A stretch of 48,616 bases of DNA, taken from SAR86 cluster bacterium (GTDB lineage Bacteria > Pseudomonadota > Gammaproteobacteria > Pseudomonadales > Pseudohongiellaceae). A model generated the notes under the pieces. That model did not search any database and was not told the origin of the DNA. It worked only from the letters and a program-made list of their open reading frames with translations. A program made the translations under genes and the position numbers. Below are positions 1-8,662 of this stretch, piece by piece. Each line of letters begins with the position of its first letter. The stretch's first letter is position 1. The DNA is taken from NCBI GenBank assembly GCA_002401885.1, contig NVUL01000012.1, positions 1,260 through 49,875 on the forward strand. Direction: 5' to 3'.

Positions 1-165
1 CGCGCGATGAGCAAGGCTGCGCTGGATGTGTACCAAACCATTGCTATCAATGGCGACCAGAAGGCCTGCATCGACAAGATGCAATCCCGGGATCAACTCT
101 ACGAAGTGCTTGGATATCATGGCTATGAGCAGAAGTTAGATGCTTTGTTTGACAGCGAGAAATAG
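1..165 (+). CDS. prpB: Methylisocitrate lyase, C-terminal end only (partial)
   Basis: The first 54 codons form an open frame running in from the left edge and ending in TAG. The end (motif MQSRDQLYEVLGYHGYEQKL then a short acidic-basic tail) resembles the C-terminus of E. coli PrpB, which has MQTRNELYE and YYQYEEKLD at the same place. PrpB cleaves 2-methylisocitrate to pyruvate and succinate, the last step of the methylcitrate cycle for propionate. The next two genes are prpC and prpD in the same direction, as in prpBCD operons, which supports the call. Only the tail is visible, so catalytic residues cannot be checked. Confidence 0.8.
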   Translation, partial: RAMSKAALDVYQTIAINGDQKACIDKMQSRDQLYEVLGYHGYEQKLDALFDSEK

Positions 166-319
166 AATTTTTCTTAACAAATTCAAATGGTAATGAGCAG
201 TAGTTAAACCCACAATTGCTTAGATGCTGACGACAGCGCCGAAAGACGCCCCAGCAAAGTAAGAGAGAACCTATCTACACACACAGAATCAATCTGATTA
301 ATCGAATTGGAGAACAAGA

Positions 320-1444
320 ATGGCAGAAAAGAAACTGGGCGGCGCAGGTTTACGCGGACAAGTTGCCGGCGAGACGGCCCTATGCACAGTGGGCAAGACC
401 GGTACTGGCCTTACCTACCGTGGCTACGATATCAGCGTGCTGGCGGAGAACGCGAAGTTCGAAGAGGTCGCCTATCTGTTGCTGAAGGGACGCCTCCCGA
501 CCCAATCAGAACTTAATGATTACATTAATAAAATCAAATCACTAAGAGACTTACCTCAAGAGTTGAAAGATGTTTTAGAGCGCATCCCAGCCAGCGCACA
601 TCCTATGGATGTGATGCGTACGGGATGCTCGATGTTAGGCAATCTCGAGATGGAAAAGGACTTTTCCCAGCAGGATGAGGTGATAGACCGCCTACTCGCG
701 GCCTTCCCTTCTATCATCTGCTATTGGTACGCCTTCTCCCATGAAGGAAAGCGCATCGAAACAGCGCTGGATGACGACTCTATAGGCGGCCACTTCCTGC
801 ACATGCTGAGCGGCGAAGCACCCAATGAGCTGTTTACACAGGTGATGAACGTATCTCTAATTCTTTACGCCGAGCATGAATTCAATGCTTCTACCTTTAG
901 CGCCAGGGTGTGCGCCTCGACCCTATCTGATATGCATTCCTGCATAACCGGCGCAATCGGCACGCTGCGCGGGCCACTGCATGGCGGAGCCAACGAGGCA
1001 GCCATGGATATGATCGAGAATTGGACTAGCGCGGACGAGGCCGAGCGCGAGATCATGGCGATGCTGGCGCGCAAGGACAAGATCATGGGCTTCGGGCATG
1101 CGATCTACAGCGAGTCAGACCCACGCAATACCATCATCAAGCTGTGGGCTGAAAAACTGGCCGCTGATGCCGGCGATACTGTGCTCTATCCGGTATCCGT
1201 GCGTTGCGAGGAGGTTATGTGGCGTGAGAAGAAGCTGTTCTGCAACGCCGATTTCTTCCATGCGTCCGCCTACCACTTCATGGGCATACCGACGAAGCTG
1301 TTTACCCCAATTTTCGTGATGTCCAGGCTCACAGGCTGGGCGGCCCACATTAAGGAGCAGCGCTCCAACAACAGGATTATCCGTCCTAGTGCCGACTACA
1401 CCGGCCCAGAGACCAGCGAATGGGTCAATATAGCGGATCGCTAG
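320..1444 (+). CDS. prpC: 2-methylcitrate synthase
   Basis: A 374-residue citrate-synthase-family protein. It condenses propionyl-CoA with oxaloacetate to 2-methylcitrate in the cytoplasm. The citrate synthase catalytic triad is visible: His in GPLHGGANEA (near residue 221), His in GFGHAIY (near 260) and Asp in NADFFHASAY (near 311). The short length and lack of the long N-terminal domain of GltA-type enzymes, plus flanking prpB and prpD, favour methylcitrate synthase over ordinary citrate synthase. The ATG follows a GGAG ribosome site about 8 bases upstream. It lies 154 bases after prpB and 55 before prpD, so the three genes are probably one transcript. Confidence 0.93.
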   Translation: MAEKKLGGAGLRGQVAGETALCTVGKTGTGLTYRGYDISVLAENAKFEEVAYLLLKGRLPTQSELNDYINKIKSLRDLPQELKDVLERIPASAHPMDVMRTGCSMLGNLEMEKDFSQQDEVIDRLLAAFPSIICYWYAFSHEGKRIETALDDDSIGGHFLHMLSGEAPNELFTQVMNVSLILYAEHEFNASTFSARVCASTLSDMHSCITGAIGTLRGPLHGGANEAAMDMIENWTSADEAEREIMAMLARKDKIMGFGHAIYSESDPRNTIIKLWAEKLAADAGDTVLYPVSVRCEEVMWREKKLFCNADFFHASAYHFMGIPTKLFTPIFVMSRLTGWAAHIKEQRSNNRIIRPSADYTGPETSEWVNIADR

Positions 1445-1499
1445 CAGCGTATTCACATTATATAAACTATTTATTTATTTGATTTACAAGGAATTTTAA

Positions 1500-2948
1500 G
1501 TGTCTAACAATGTAGAACTCAATACCCGCCCTGAGCCCGATCAGGTACTCGTCGACATCGCAGATTACATCTGTGACTATGAAATCAATTCCGATGAGGC
1601 CTACGATACGGCTCGCAATTGCCTGATGGATACCCTTGGCTGTGGCCTACTCGCCCTGCGCTTTCCTGAGTGCACCAAATTACTCGGACCGCTCGTCGAA
1701 GGCACTGTGGTTCCTAATGGCGCACGCGTTCCGGGAACTCAATTTAGATTAGATCCAGTCAAGGCTGCCTGGGATATAGGCTGCATCGTGCGCTGGCTGG
1801 ACTATAACGACACTTGGTTAGCAGCCGAATGGGGCCATCCGTCTGATAACTTGGGCGCTATTCTCGCAGTCGCCGACTTCCTCTCTCAGCAGAATGTTGC
1901 CGCAGGCAAGCCACCTCTCACCATGCACGATGTGTTGACCGCAATGATCAAAGCCCATGAAATACAAGGGGTTTTGGCATTGGAGAACAGCTTCAATCGC
2001 GTTGGTCTCTGCCATGTTCTACTGGTACGTGTGGCATCGACGGCGGTGGCTACACAGATGCTGGGCGGTACTCGCGAACAGATCATCGATGCCCTCTCTC
2101 AGGCCTGGCTGGATGGCTCTAGCCTGCGCACCTACAGGCATTCGCCGAATGCTGGGCCACGCAAGTCGTGGGCAGCAGGCGACGCGACCTCACGCGCTGT
2201 ACGTCTGGCAGACTTCACGATGCGCGGAGAGATCGGCTATCCGAGCGTGCTCACCGCGCCTACCTGGGGCTTTTATGACGTTTCTTTTAAGGGTAAACCC
2301 TTCGAATTTACAAGAACTTATGAGAGTTATGTAATGGAAAATATCTTATTTAAGATATCCTTCCCTGCCGAGTTCCATTCCCAGACTGCAGCCGAAGCCG
2401 CGGTTCAGCTACACGGCCAAGTAAAAGACCGCCTGCAGGAGATCGAGAAGATCGTGATCCACACGCATGAGTCTGCGATACGCATCATCAGCAAGAGTGG
2501 GCCGCTGAATAATCCTGCCGACCGTGATCATTGCTTGCAGTATATGACTGCTGTGCCCCTCGCCTTCGGCAATTTGGTGGCTGAGGACTATGAGGACAGT
2601 TTTCACGCGGCCAACCCGATAATCGATGAACTGCGCGAGAAGATGGAGATACACGAGAATCCCACCTACACGAAAGAGTACCTGGAGCCTGAGAAGCGCT
2701 CTATCGCTAATGCACTGCAGGTCTTCTTCAAGGACGGCAGCAGCACCGAACAGGTGGAAATCAACTACCCTGTAGGCCATCGTCGCCGCCGCGAAGAAGG
2801 CATTCCGCTTCTAGAGGAAAAGTTCAAGGCTAATCTAGCCACGCGCTTCCCAGCCAAGCGCAGCGCCAAGATCTTCGAACTGTGCAAGGATCAGAAGGCT
2901 CTAGAGCAGACAGCGGTGAATGATTTTATGGATCTATTTGTAATATAA
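1500..2948 (+). CDS. prpD: 2-methylcitrate dehydratase (MmgE/PrpD family)
   Basis: A 482-residue MmgE/PrpD protein that dehydrates 2-methylcitrate to 2-methyl-cis-aconitate. Family features include the early [10 protein letters not shown] helix, RWLDYNDTW near residue 100 and [18 protein letters not shown] just after it. Length matches E. coli PrpD (483). The start is GTG, with AAGGA about 8 bases upstream; no in-frame ATG gives the family N-terminus. No acnD or prpF pair is visible, so this strain probably uses the cofactor-free PrpD for this step. It is the last gene of the operon, followed directly by a hairpin. Confidence 0.94.
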   Translation: MSNNVELNTRPEPDQVLVDIADYICDYEINSDEAYDTARNCLMDTLGCGLLALRFPECTKLLGPLVEGTVVPNGARVPGTQFRLDPVKAAWDIGCIVRWLDYNDTWLAAEWGHPSDNLGAILAVADFLSQQNVAAGKPPLTMHDVLTAMIKAHEIQGVLALENSFNRVGLCHVLLVRVASTAVATQMLGGTREQIIDALSQAWLDGSSLRTYRHSPNAGPRKSWAAGDATSRAVRLADFTMRGEIGYPSVLTAPTWGFYDVSFKGKPFEFTRTYESYVMENILFKISFPAEFHSQTAAEAAVQLHGQVKDRLQEIEKIVIHTHESAIRIISKSGPLNNPADRDHCLQYMTAVPLAFGNLVAEDYEDSFHAANPIIDELREKMEIHENPTYTKEYLEPEKRSIANALQVFFKDGSSTEQVEINYPVGHRRRREEGIPLLEEKFKANLATRFPAKRSAKIFELCKDQKALEQTAVNDFMDLFVI

Positions 2949-2950
2949 AA

Positions 2951-2980
2951 ATTAGTTAACATAGTTAACTAATTGTTTTT
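2951..2980 (+). terminator. Terminator hairpin of the prp operon
   Basis: ATTAGTTAAC and GTTAACTAAT form a perfect 10-bp stem around a 3-base ATA loop. It is followed by TGTTTTT and preceded by an A-run. It begins 2 bases after the prpD stop. The stem is A/T-rich, so strength is uncertain, and the flanking A and T runs could let it work in both directions. Confidence 0.65.
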
Positions 2981-3645
2981 AAAAGTTATTTTTAAAGCTC
3001 TCGAGTCTGGGGGGCGCGCCAACCAATGGCTCGACCTTCAGACTCGGCTTTTCGAGAACGCCGTAGAAGCGGCGGTAGAAATACAGCTACGTTGAATACG
3101 CACCTGCCTCAATGCAACAGCAGGAGCACGGTTTTGTTCGCCTAAGCGTCGTTGCATCTCCCACTGATTTAGATTATCTAGCCCAGGCCCCGAGAATCAG
3201 TTCTTCCGTGGCTTACCCCGCATTTGTTAGATCTCCTTTAACCCCAGCTGACAGTCCGCATCGCGAAACCCTGCATCGTCCGCTATGGACTAAAACAGCC
3301 CCTGCTAAAACGCACTGTCTTTCCTCGAAACTGGTCTCACACAGTCAGCCTCCTCCACAGCACGAAACATTCGCCATTTTTGGTGCTTTTATAGCATTCA
3401 TGAAAATTTTTCTAATAAGATTACATTAAAGGCCTACTGAATTTACTTCGTATTTTAGATCTCTTTTAGAGTATATCTATTTGTTTTATATATGTTAATT
3501 ATTTATACAATCCCCACGAAGCTACATAGAGCTGACGCTATTTCCAGCCGCCACTCGACTCAAGAGAGAACGCATCCTACTCATTTGGTAAGCGATTAAA
3601 CCTGCTTATTGGAGAGATTGAGAGCCTCCAGCGAGCCCTGCTCGA
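2981..3645. other. Gene-poor stretch between prpD and the heat-shock gene
   Basis: No gene that I can support. The longest frame (3112-3429, plus) has no recognisable motif, no clear ribosome site, and a proline/serine-rich composition typical of chance frames. An 8-bp inverted repeat, CGAGTCTG (3002-3009) with CAGACTCG (3039-3046), and a small CGCCG/CGGCG hairpin near 3060-3075 are present. The 3415-3510 part is strongly A/T-rich. The region could hold a small RNA or a decayed gene, but nothing decides this. Confidence 0.4.
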
Positions 3646-3673
3646 CTTGAAACATCTAGCCCCACCCCCATAT
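3646..3673 (+). promoter_or_regulatory. Sigma-32 (RpoH) heat-shock promoter
   Basis: CTTGAAA at 3646-3652, a 13-base spacer, then CCCCATAT at 3666-3673. This is a near-perfect match to the E. coli RpoH consensus (CTTGAA, 13-17, CCCCATnT). Transcription would begin near 3680, giving a leader of about 97 bases before the Hsp20 start. Confidence 0.85.
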
Positions 3674-3679
3674 TAAAAA

Positions 3680-3773
3680 CTGTAGCGAGTGCTCAAGAGA
3701 GGTTCGCACGCCGCCCGATCGATTCGATGGGCAATCAAACTTTAATCACATATTGCTTAAAAGGAAGGATATG
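3680..3773 (+). promoter_or_regulatory. ROSE-like RNA thermometer in the Hsp20 leader
   Basis: Three successive hairpins can be drawn by eye in the leader: 3685-3711 (GCG..TGC with GCACGC), 3713-3732 (GCCC-G-ATCG with CGATGGGC), and 3749-3773. In the last, CATATT-G-CTT pairs with AAGGATATG, leaving one bulged G and a loop of AAAAGG. This puts half of the AAGGAAGG ribosome site in the stem. A TTGCT strand with a bulged G opposite the Shine-Dalgarno is the hallmark of ROSE thermometers before small heat-shock genes. The gene context fits, but folding energy and homology to the known family are unchecked. Confidence 0.6.
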
Positions 3774-3776
3774 ACT

Positions 3777-4244
3777 ATGCGTACATTAGATTTTTCACCC
3801 CTATACCGCTCCACCGTGGGCTTTGACCACCTATCTTCGCTACTGGACTCCGTAAATCGCGGCGAAGCTAGTCAGACGAGCTACCCCCCCTACAACATCG
3901 AGTTGATAGAGACGGACAAATACCAAATTACGATGGCAGTTGCCGGCTTTCAGGAAGCGGAACTGGACATCCAGACTGAGAAGGGAACGTTGACGGTGGC
4001 TGGCCAGAAGGCCGGCGATGAGGCTACTGGCCGCAACTACCTGCACCAGGGCATCGCAGCACGCAATTTCGAGCGACGCTTTCAACTGGCAGACCACGTA
4101 GAGGTTACTGGTGCCCGCATAGCACACGGCCTACTCTACATCGACCTGGTACGTGAGATTCCTGAGGCCATGAAGCCTAAGAAGATCGCCATCGGCAATG
4201 AACAAGCCGCGCTTATCGATGTAAACAAGCAAAACGCCGCCTAA
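3777..4244 (+). CDS. Small heat-shock protein, Hsp20/IbpA type
   Basis: A 155-residue alpha-crystallin-domain chaperone that binds unfolding proteins in the cytoplasm. The N-terminus MRTLDFSPLYRSTVGFDHL closely matches E. coli IbpA/IbpB (MRNFDLSPLYRSAIGFDRL). The crystallin domain runs from about residue 38 (YNIELIETD) through ARNFERRFQLADHVEV to about 130. The start is taken as the ATG at 3777 because the AAGGAAGG ribosome site (3761-3768) lies 8 bases upstream and family members begin there. The TTG at 3753 and the ATG at 3771 are the alternatives. It is a single-gene unit with a sigma-32 promoter, a possible thermometer and a terminator. Confidence 0.92.
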   Translation: MRTLDFSPLYRSTVGFDHLSSLLDSVNRGEASQTSYPPYNIELIETDKYQITMAVAGFQEAELDIQTEKGTLTVAGQKAGDEATGRNYLHQGIAARNFERRFQLADHVEVTGARIAHGLLYIDLVREIPEAMKPKKIAIGNEQAALIDVNKQNAA

Positions 4245-4277
4245 TTGAATGTGGGCAGCTTATTAATCAGCAAGGAT

Positions 4278-4317
4278 CAGGGGCCCGTGATGTATTCATG
4301 GGCCCTGTTTCTGTTTG
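4278..4317 (+). terminator. Terminator of the Hsp20 gene
   Basis: CAGGGGCCCGTGA pairs with TCATGGGCCCTG, with one bulged G and one G-T pair, around a TGTAT loop. TTTCTGTTTG follows. It lies 33 bases after the stop codon. Confidence 0.7.
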
Positions 4318-4417
4318 TGAGGCTGGACATTTATTGTTGCAGCTTGGTGTAAACCTTTTAAGGACTTTGAACGTTTAATAGGCAAGAGAGCAAGACAACT
4401 TCAAAACAGAGGAAACT

Positions 4418-4573
4418 ATGAAGCTTCTAAACGACACCACACAGAAACTAAGCGAGACGTTCATGCATTATGTCTGCATACGCTCAAAATTCAGAAGCAC
4501 AGTCTTGAAGGACAGCCTGCCGCTACAGAATACTGAGCTGTGCACAGTGAATTGCCGTCCTACGAAGGCCTAG
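4418..4573 (+). CDS. Possible 51-aa micro-ORF, no known function
   Basis: An ATG 6-7 bases after AGAGGAAA opens a 51-codon frame ending in TAG, 6 bases before the stop of the convergent DUF1015 gene. The peptide (starting MKLLNDTTQKLSETF) has three cysteines and no membrane segment, and I do not recognise it. The good ribosome site and the fit between the terminator and the next gene are the only support. It may be chance. Confidence 0.25.
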   Translation: MKLLNDTTQKLSETFMHYVCIRSKFRSTVLKDSLPLQNTELCTVNCRPTKA

Positions 4574-4579
4574 AATTTA

Positions 4580-5833
4580 CTAATCGAGTTTGTGAACTAC
4601 GAGCCCGCTCTTCAGCTTGGGTTCAAACCAAGTAGACTTAGGCGGCATCACCTCGTCTGCATCGGCGATAGACATCAGGCTTTCGATAGAAGTTGGGTAT
4701 AGAGCAAATGCAGCCGCCCAGCCCCCTGTATCGACTCGTCTCTCTAACTCCGCCAAACCTCTTATTCCCCCCACAAAGTCCACGCGCTTGTCGATACGCT
4801 GGTCTACAATGTCGAGTAACGGCGTGAACACGTAGTCCTGCAATATGCTCACATCTAAGCTACTCACCGGATTCGCTTCATCGATTTGCGAAGTTAGGTT
4901 GTCATTACTTTTCAACTTGTACCATTGCTTATCTAGATAGAGCGCAAAATCTCTAGCAGAACTCGGCTTCGCGGCCTGCAGATCTGTCTTCTGAATATCG
5001 AAATTTGTACTGAGCTTCTCCAAAAATGTTGCGCTATCGGCACCGCGCAAATCTTTCACGATCCTGTTGTAATCAAGAATCTGCATTTGATTGTCGGGGA
5101 AGAGCACGACGAGAAAATAGTTATAAGATTCATCGCCCGTGTGATCGGGGTTCTGCTTCTGACGCAGATGCTTCACCCGCGAGGCAGCCGCAGATCGGTG
5201 ATGACCATCCGCGACATAAAGATACTTGATCTCGGAAAATGCAGTTTCGATGTCAGCAGATAGCGTTACATCTTCGACAACCCAGAATACATGTCGAGTG
5301 CCGTCTTCCGCCTCGAAATCGTACTCTGCATCCGTAGTCATAACCTTGGCGATTAACGCATCCACTTCGGCATGGGCCTTATAGGTTAGAAATACGGGGC
5401 CGACCTGTGCGTCCAACGCGACCATATGATTGACCCTGTCGTCTTCTTTCACTGGGCGCGTGAACTCATGCTTCTTGATCAGGTTGTTCTCGTAAGCTTC
5501 GACCGAGGCAGCGGCGACAAGACCCACCTGTTCGTGCGCCCCCATGACTTGCTTGTACACATACAGCCTCTCTTCGCTGTCTTGCTTTAGCGTGCCCTCT
5601 GCTTGAAAGCGATCTAGGTTTTCCCTGCCCTTGTCATATACCGATTGATCGTGCACATCTACTGATGCGTCCATATCCACTTCTGGCTTGTTGATGTGCA
5701 GGAAGCTAAGGGGATTATCCTTAGCAAGTTCAAAGGCCTCTTCTCTATTGAGGACATCGTAGGGATGAGAGGCAACTTTGACTGCAAGCTCTCTGCTCGG
5801 GCGAAGACCCCGAAAGGGTTTAATCAATTTCAT
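4580..5833 (-). CDS. DUF1015 family protein
   Basis: A 417-residue cytoplasmic protein of the DUF1015 (COG4198) family, whose function is not established. The family N-terminus KPFRGLRPS..VASHPYDV is present, and so is the signature YVADGHHRSAAASRVKH near residue 206. The histidine pair in this signature suggests a catalytic or metal site, but that is inference. The start is the ATG at 5833, giving MKLIKPFRGL. A TTG four codons upstream also keeps the frame open but lies inside the GGAATCC region that should hold the ribosome site. It stands alone, and 77 bases separate it from the upstream cyclase gene in the same direction. Confidence 0.85.
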   Translation of the reverse strand: MKLIKPFRGLRPSRELAVKVASHPYDVLNREEAFELAKDNPLSFLHINKPEVDMDASVDVHDQSVYDKGRENLDRFQAEGTLKQDSEERLYVYKQVMGAHEQVGLVAAASVEAYENNLIKKHEFTRPVKEDDRVNHMVALDAQVGPVFLTYKAHAEVDALIAKVMTTDAEYDFEAEDGTRHVFWVVEDVTLSADIETAFSEIKYLYVADGHHRSAAASRVKHLRQKQNPDHTGDESYNYFLVVLFPDNQMQILDYNRIVKDLRGADSATFLEKLSTNFDIQKTDLQAAKPSSARDFALYLDKQWYKLKSNDNLTSQIDEANPVSSLDVSILQDYVFTPLLDIVDQRIDKRVDFVGGIRGLAELERRVDTGGWAAAFALYPTSIESLMSIADADEVMPPKSTWFEPKLKSGLVVHKLD

Positions 5834-5910
5834 TGTGGATTCCAATTGTGTTCACGTTTATCTAGGCGCAGTAGCTATCATGCCTAGCACTGTTAGATTT
5901 ACTTGCGTCC

Positions 5911-7854
5911 CTACTTACTTCCAAAAATGAATTCGCCCTGCCAATCTGGCTCCGGCGGATTTTTCTTAAACTTTTCTATCCTATCCAGAAACACCTGATA
6001 GAGCTGGGTATTGTCGCATTTTATTTGCAAGCACGAAAACTGTTGTTCTGCATCATCCCAATTTTGCGATCTATACTCTTTAAGTGCTTCCGAGAAAGCG
6101 ACAACTTCCGACCTTTTCGAACTACTCAATTCGTGCTCGATGCCAAGTAATTCGAAGATGCGAACCGACTGCGACTTACCAGCAACGCAGACTAAATCGA
6201 GTTCACGGTAGGCAAAATTTGGCGCGTCGTCTCTGCTCGCCTCACTGACGATATTCGAAACATTATAGAGCCGCGTAAGGCTCTCCAGTCGCGCGGATAG
6301 GTTCACGGTGTCGCCAATAACGGAATAATTCATCCGATTGCTGGAGCCGAGGTTGCCAGCAACCACGAGTCCTGTATTTATCCCTACGCAGGCTGACAGA
6401 CCCGAATCCATTTTCTCCAATGCAGCTATTATCTCCAGTAGCGCGCTCATTGCATTGGCGGTGTCAGTTGTTCCCTTAATCGGCACTCCGAATAAGGCCA
6501 TCACTGCATCGCCGTTGTATTTGTCCACGACTCCCTGATGAGACTCCACGATGTCACTGATAGTGCTGAGCACTATATTCAACGCCTTTAGCACCTCCTT
6601 CGGAGGCAGGCCTTCGCAGAACGTGGTAAAGCCGCGGATATCAGAAAAGAGGATCGTTGCAACGCGTTCCTCACCGCCGAGCTCGATCGGGTTATTGAGT
6701 AGCTGCTCGGCTATCTGATGAGAGACGACCTTACCCAGCAGGTCGCGAACTTTTTCCTTCTCGGCAAGACCGCGAGCCATCGAGTTAACAGAATCGGCAA
6801 GCTCGCCAATCTCATCTCGGGACTCGACTGCGACTGATCTACCGTAGTCCCCTTCCTCAATCTTTTTCACTACGCCAACTAGCTTAGATAAGGGTGTGGT
6901 AATCGAACGTGCCAGGAAGAGGACGGCCAATAGGCTAACCACGAGCACGAGCAGATAGAACTGAATAAGCAACGACCTGAACTGAACGACGTTCTCGCTA
7001 TTCTCATCGTAGGAGCGCTGGATCACAGCAAAAACTTGCATTGCATCATCCGCTTCACCGTAGAGACGGCGGAGCAATGACGTATAGTCTTGTGATGTAG
7101 CGCTGATTCTCTGTAGCTTGGTTAATTGCGACTCATCGAACTGCATCTGCTGCGCGAGCGCTGACTGATCGCCAGCTGTCAGGGTCGAAACAATTACCTC
7201 GAGACCGCTCCTATCTGAGCCATTCTCTGTCTCCAATTTTACGATGCTCACGTCAGACAGCGTGGTCTCTTTTACTCTGTCCACAAATTCTTGATCCAAG
7301 GCGAAGCCACCCACTATCCAGGCTACCTGTCGTGGTAGATAAAGAGGCAAGGCAATCACCTGAAAGGGAAGACCATCGATGGCGATGATCATTTCTGCGT
7401 GACCCTCTTCGTCCGCATCGGCGGCATTCAGCAACTGTAGCCAAGGCCCCACTAGCGAGTCCATACCCTGAGTTTCGGTATCAATGATGACCTGCCCATC
7501 CAGGTCGATTATCAGCAACATATCGGCGCTGTTAAATGATCGATCCATCACGTTGAGCGCAGCATCGAATAATGTAGCGGGATCGTTAGCCGCATAGGCG
7601 GTGCGGAATCCAAAATCCCAAGTAAGGCTGTTAGTAATGGCTTGCAGGGTCAGCGCTTGTTGTTCTCTGGTGTAGTCGAATACATCGGCGCCCAGTTCCA
7701 AATAACTGTTAATGGTCTCTTCGGTATATTCGGTGTTGTTAGCGTTAACGTAGTAAAAGATTCCACCGAGCACAGGAACCAGCAAGCCGAGCAGAAAGAC
7801 GATCAGACGAGAGCGAAAACTACGAAAAGAAAAGAGGGAGCTGGCCAAACTCAT
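5911..7854 (-). CDS. Membrane sensor class III adenylate/guanylate cyclase
   Basis: A 647-residue inner-membrane signalling enzyme. Segments in order: TM1 near 17-36; a periplasmic sensor region 40-290 of double-Cache style (inferred from size and position); TM2 near 294-316; HAMP about 316-368; cyclase domain about 396-570; a C-terminal helical tail of tetratricopeptide type, 580-647. Cyclase residues are complete: metal Asp405 (LFSDIRGFTTF) and Asp449 (NGDAVMA), purine Lys445, and Asn518/Arg522 in GDTVNLSARLE. Ser511 occupies the second purine position, where class IIIb enzymes have Thr. Lys445 favours ATP, so cAMP is the likely product. It is the last gene of an operon with a copper-protein gene and a barrel gene, which suggests it reports on that system. 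Confidence 0.85.
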   Translation of the reverse strand: MSLASSLFSFRSFRSRLIVFLLGLLVPVLGGIFYYVNANNTEYTEETINSYLELGADVFDYTREQQALTLQAITNSLTWDFGFRTAYAANDPATLFDAALNVMDRSFNSADMLLIIDLDGQVIIDTETQGMDSLVGPWLQLLNAADADEEGHAEMIIAIDGLPFQVIALPLYLPRQVAWIVGGFALDQEFVDRVKETTLSDVSIVKLETENGSDRSGLEVIVSTLTAGDQSALAQQMQFDESQLTKLQRISATSQDYTSLLRRLYGEADDAMQVFAVIQRSYDENSENVVQFRSLLIQFYLLVLVVSLLAVLFLARSITTPLSKLVGVVKKIEEGDYGRSVAVESRDEIGELADSVNSMARGLAEKEKVRDLLGKVVSHQIAEQLLNNPIELGGEERVATILFSDIRGFTTFCEGLPPKEVLKALNIVLSTISDIVESHQGVVDKYNGDAVMALFGVPIKGTTDTANAMSALLEIIAALEKMDSGLSACVGINTGLVVAGNLGSSNRMNYSVIGDTVNLSARLESLTRLYNVSNIVSEASRDDAPNFAYRELDLVCVAGKSQSVRIFELLGIEHELSSSKRSEVVAFSEALKEYRSQNWDDAEQQFSCLQIKCDNTQLYQVFLDRIEKFKKNPPEPDWQGEFIFGSK

Positions 7855-7942
7855 TAGTCTGAAATCCTTTTCTAGGAGACTTTAATACGCATAAAGCAGT
7901 CATGAATCGCCTGAGATCGATTACACAAAATAGTGCGTTCCC

Positions 7943-8662
7943 TTAGCGATAGCGTTTTCGATTGGCAGAGGGTGCGCGACGCACTCTCCGGTCCCGGGCA
8001 AGCTCAAGAGTTAATTCTAATTCTTCTGTGCGACCGGCTTCGATAACGATATCTTGCTCTACACTATTCTGCCGAGCATCTAATCTCGAATGCCAAACCC
8101 TCAATCGATACTGGCCAGGCGGAATATTGGCAAGTTGGGCAACACCCACATCATCACTTATTGCCATCAAGTCGGATTCGCCCACATAGATATAAGCGAG
8201 CATCCAGTCATGAATATTGCAGCCGATCTCAACGACCCCTGGCACATCGAACATCTCCCGATACTGATTATTCGCATCGCTGCCATAAAGGGGGGTGTCG
8301 AATGTTTTTGCTTGAGAGAACGAATAGACATGATGAAGAATATCATCACTGTTAGGAAAACTCGCGCCACCGCCAGCCACGATTACAGTCACGCTGGGAA
8401 CAAACTCTTTATCCAGTTGGTCGATCCGTGCCTCGCGCAGTCCAGTCGATGCCGAAGCAACAGACGTGTCTGAAAGTAATTCCATAACAGCGCCTGGCAG
8501 CGGCGCGCCGTCAGCATCAAGGAGGCGGAGAACTAATCCCTGTGCAGAAACAACGGGGACGCATAAAACCAAGGAACTAACCGCTAGCAGAACTAATTTC
8601 TGCATTTTCCCTTGAAAGACCATGAAATTGCTGTCGGTTAAAATCATTTTAGTAGTGGTCAT
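7943..8662 (-). CDS. Periplasmic amicyanin-like cupredoxin (methylamine-utilization-like)
   Basis: About 220-239 residues with a Sec signal peptide (MQKLVLLAVSSLVLCVPVVSAQG), so exported to the periplasm. The core shows FPNSDDILHHVYSFSQAKTF (His110/111) and PGVVEIGCNIHDWMLAY (Cys148, His151, Met154). The C-x2-H-x2-M spacing is that of amicyanin, and together with the upstream His it makes a plausible type 1 copper site. This family is commonly annotated as methylamine utilization protein, but no mau genes are here. A carboxypeptidase-regulatory-like fold may fill the second half (GVAQLANIPPGQYRLRVWH). The start is uncertain: ATG 8662 overlaps the upstream stop as TAATG, while ATG 8605 has AAGGGAAA before it and gives a cleaner signal peptide. 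Confidence 0.75.
   Translation of the reverse strand: MTTTKMILTDSNFMVFQGKMQKLVLLAVSSLVLCVPVVSAQGLVLRLLDADGAPLPGAVMELLSDTSVASASTGLREARIDQLDKEFVPSVTVIVAGGGASFPNSDDILHHVYSFSQAKTFDTPLYGSDANNQYREMFDVPGVVEIGCNIHDWMLAYIYVGESDLMAISDDVGVAQLANIPPGQYRLRVWHSRLDARQNSVEQDIVIEAGRTEELELTLELARDRRVRRAPSANRKRYR

Noticed and set aside
3002..3046. CGAGTCTG/CAGACTCG inverted repeat as a second prp terminator
   Set aside because: The loop is 29 bases and no proper T-run follows; the hairpin at 2951-2980 is a better terminator.
3112..3429. 105-codon open frame on the plus strand
   Set aside because: No clear ribosome site, Pro/Ser-rich composition, no motif, and no neighbour relation; likely chance in a non-coding gap.
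3536..3676. Stop-to-stop frame ending LIGEIESLQRALLDLKHLAP
   Set aside because: No ATG or GTG start, and it overlaps the sigma-32 promoter; kept only as a hint of a decayed gene.
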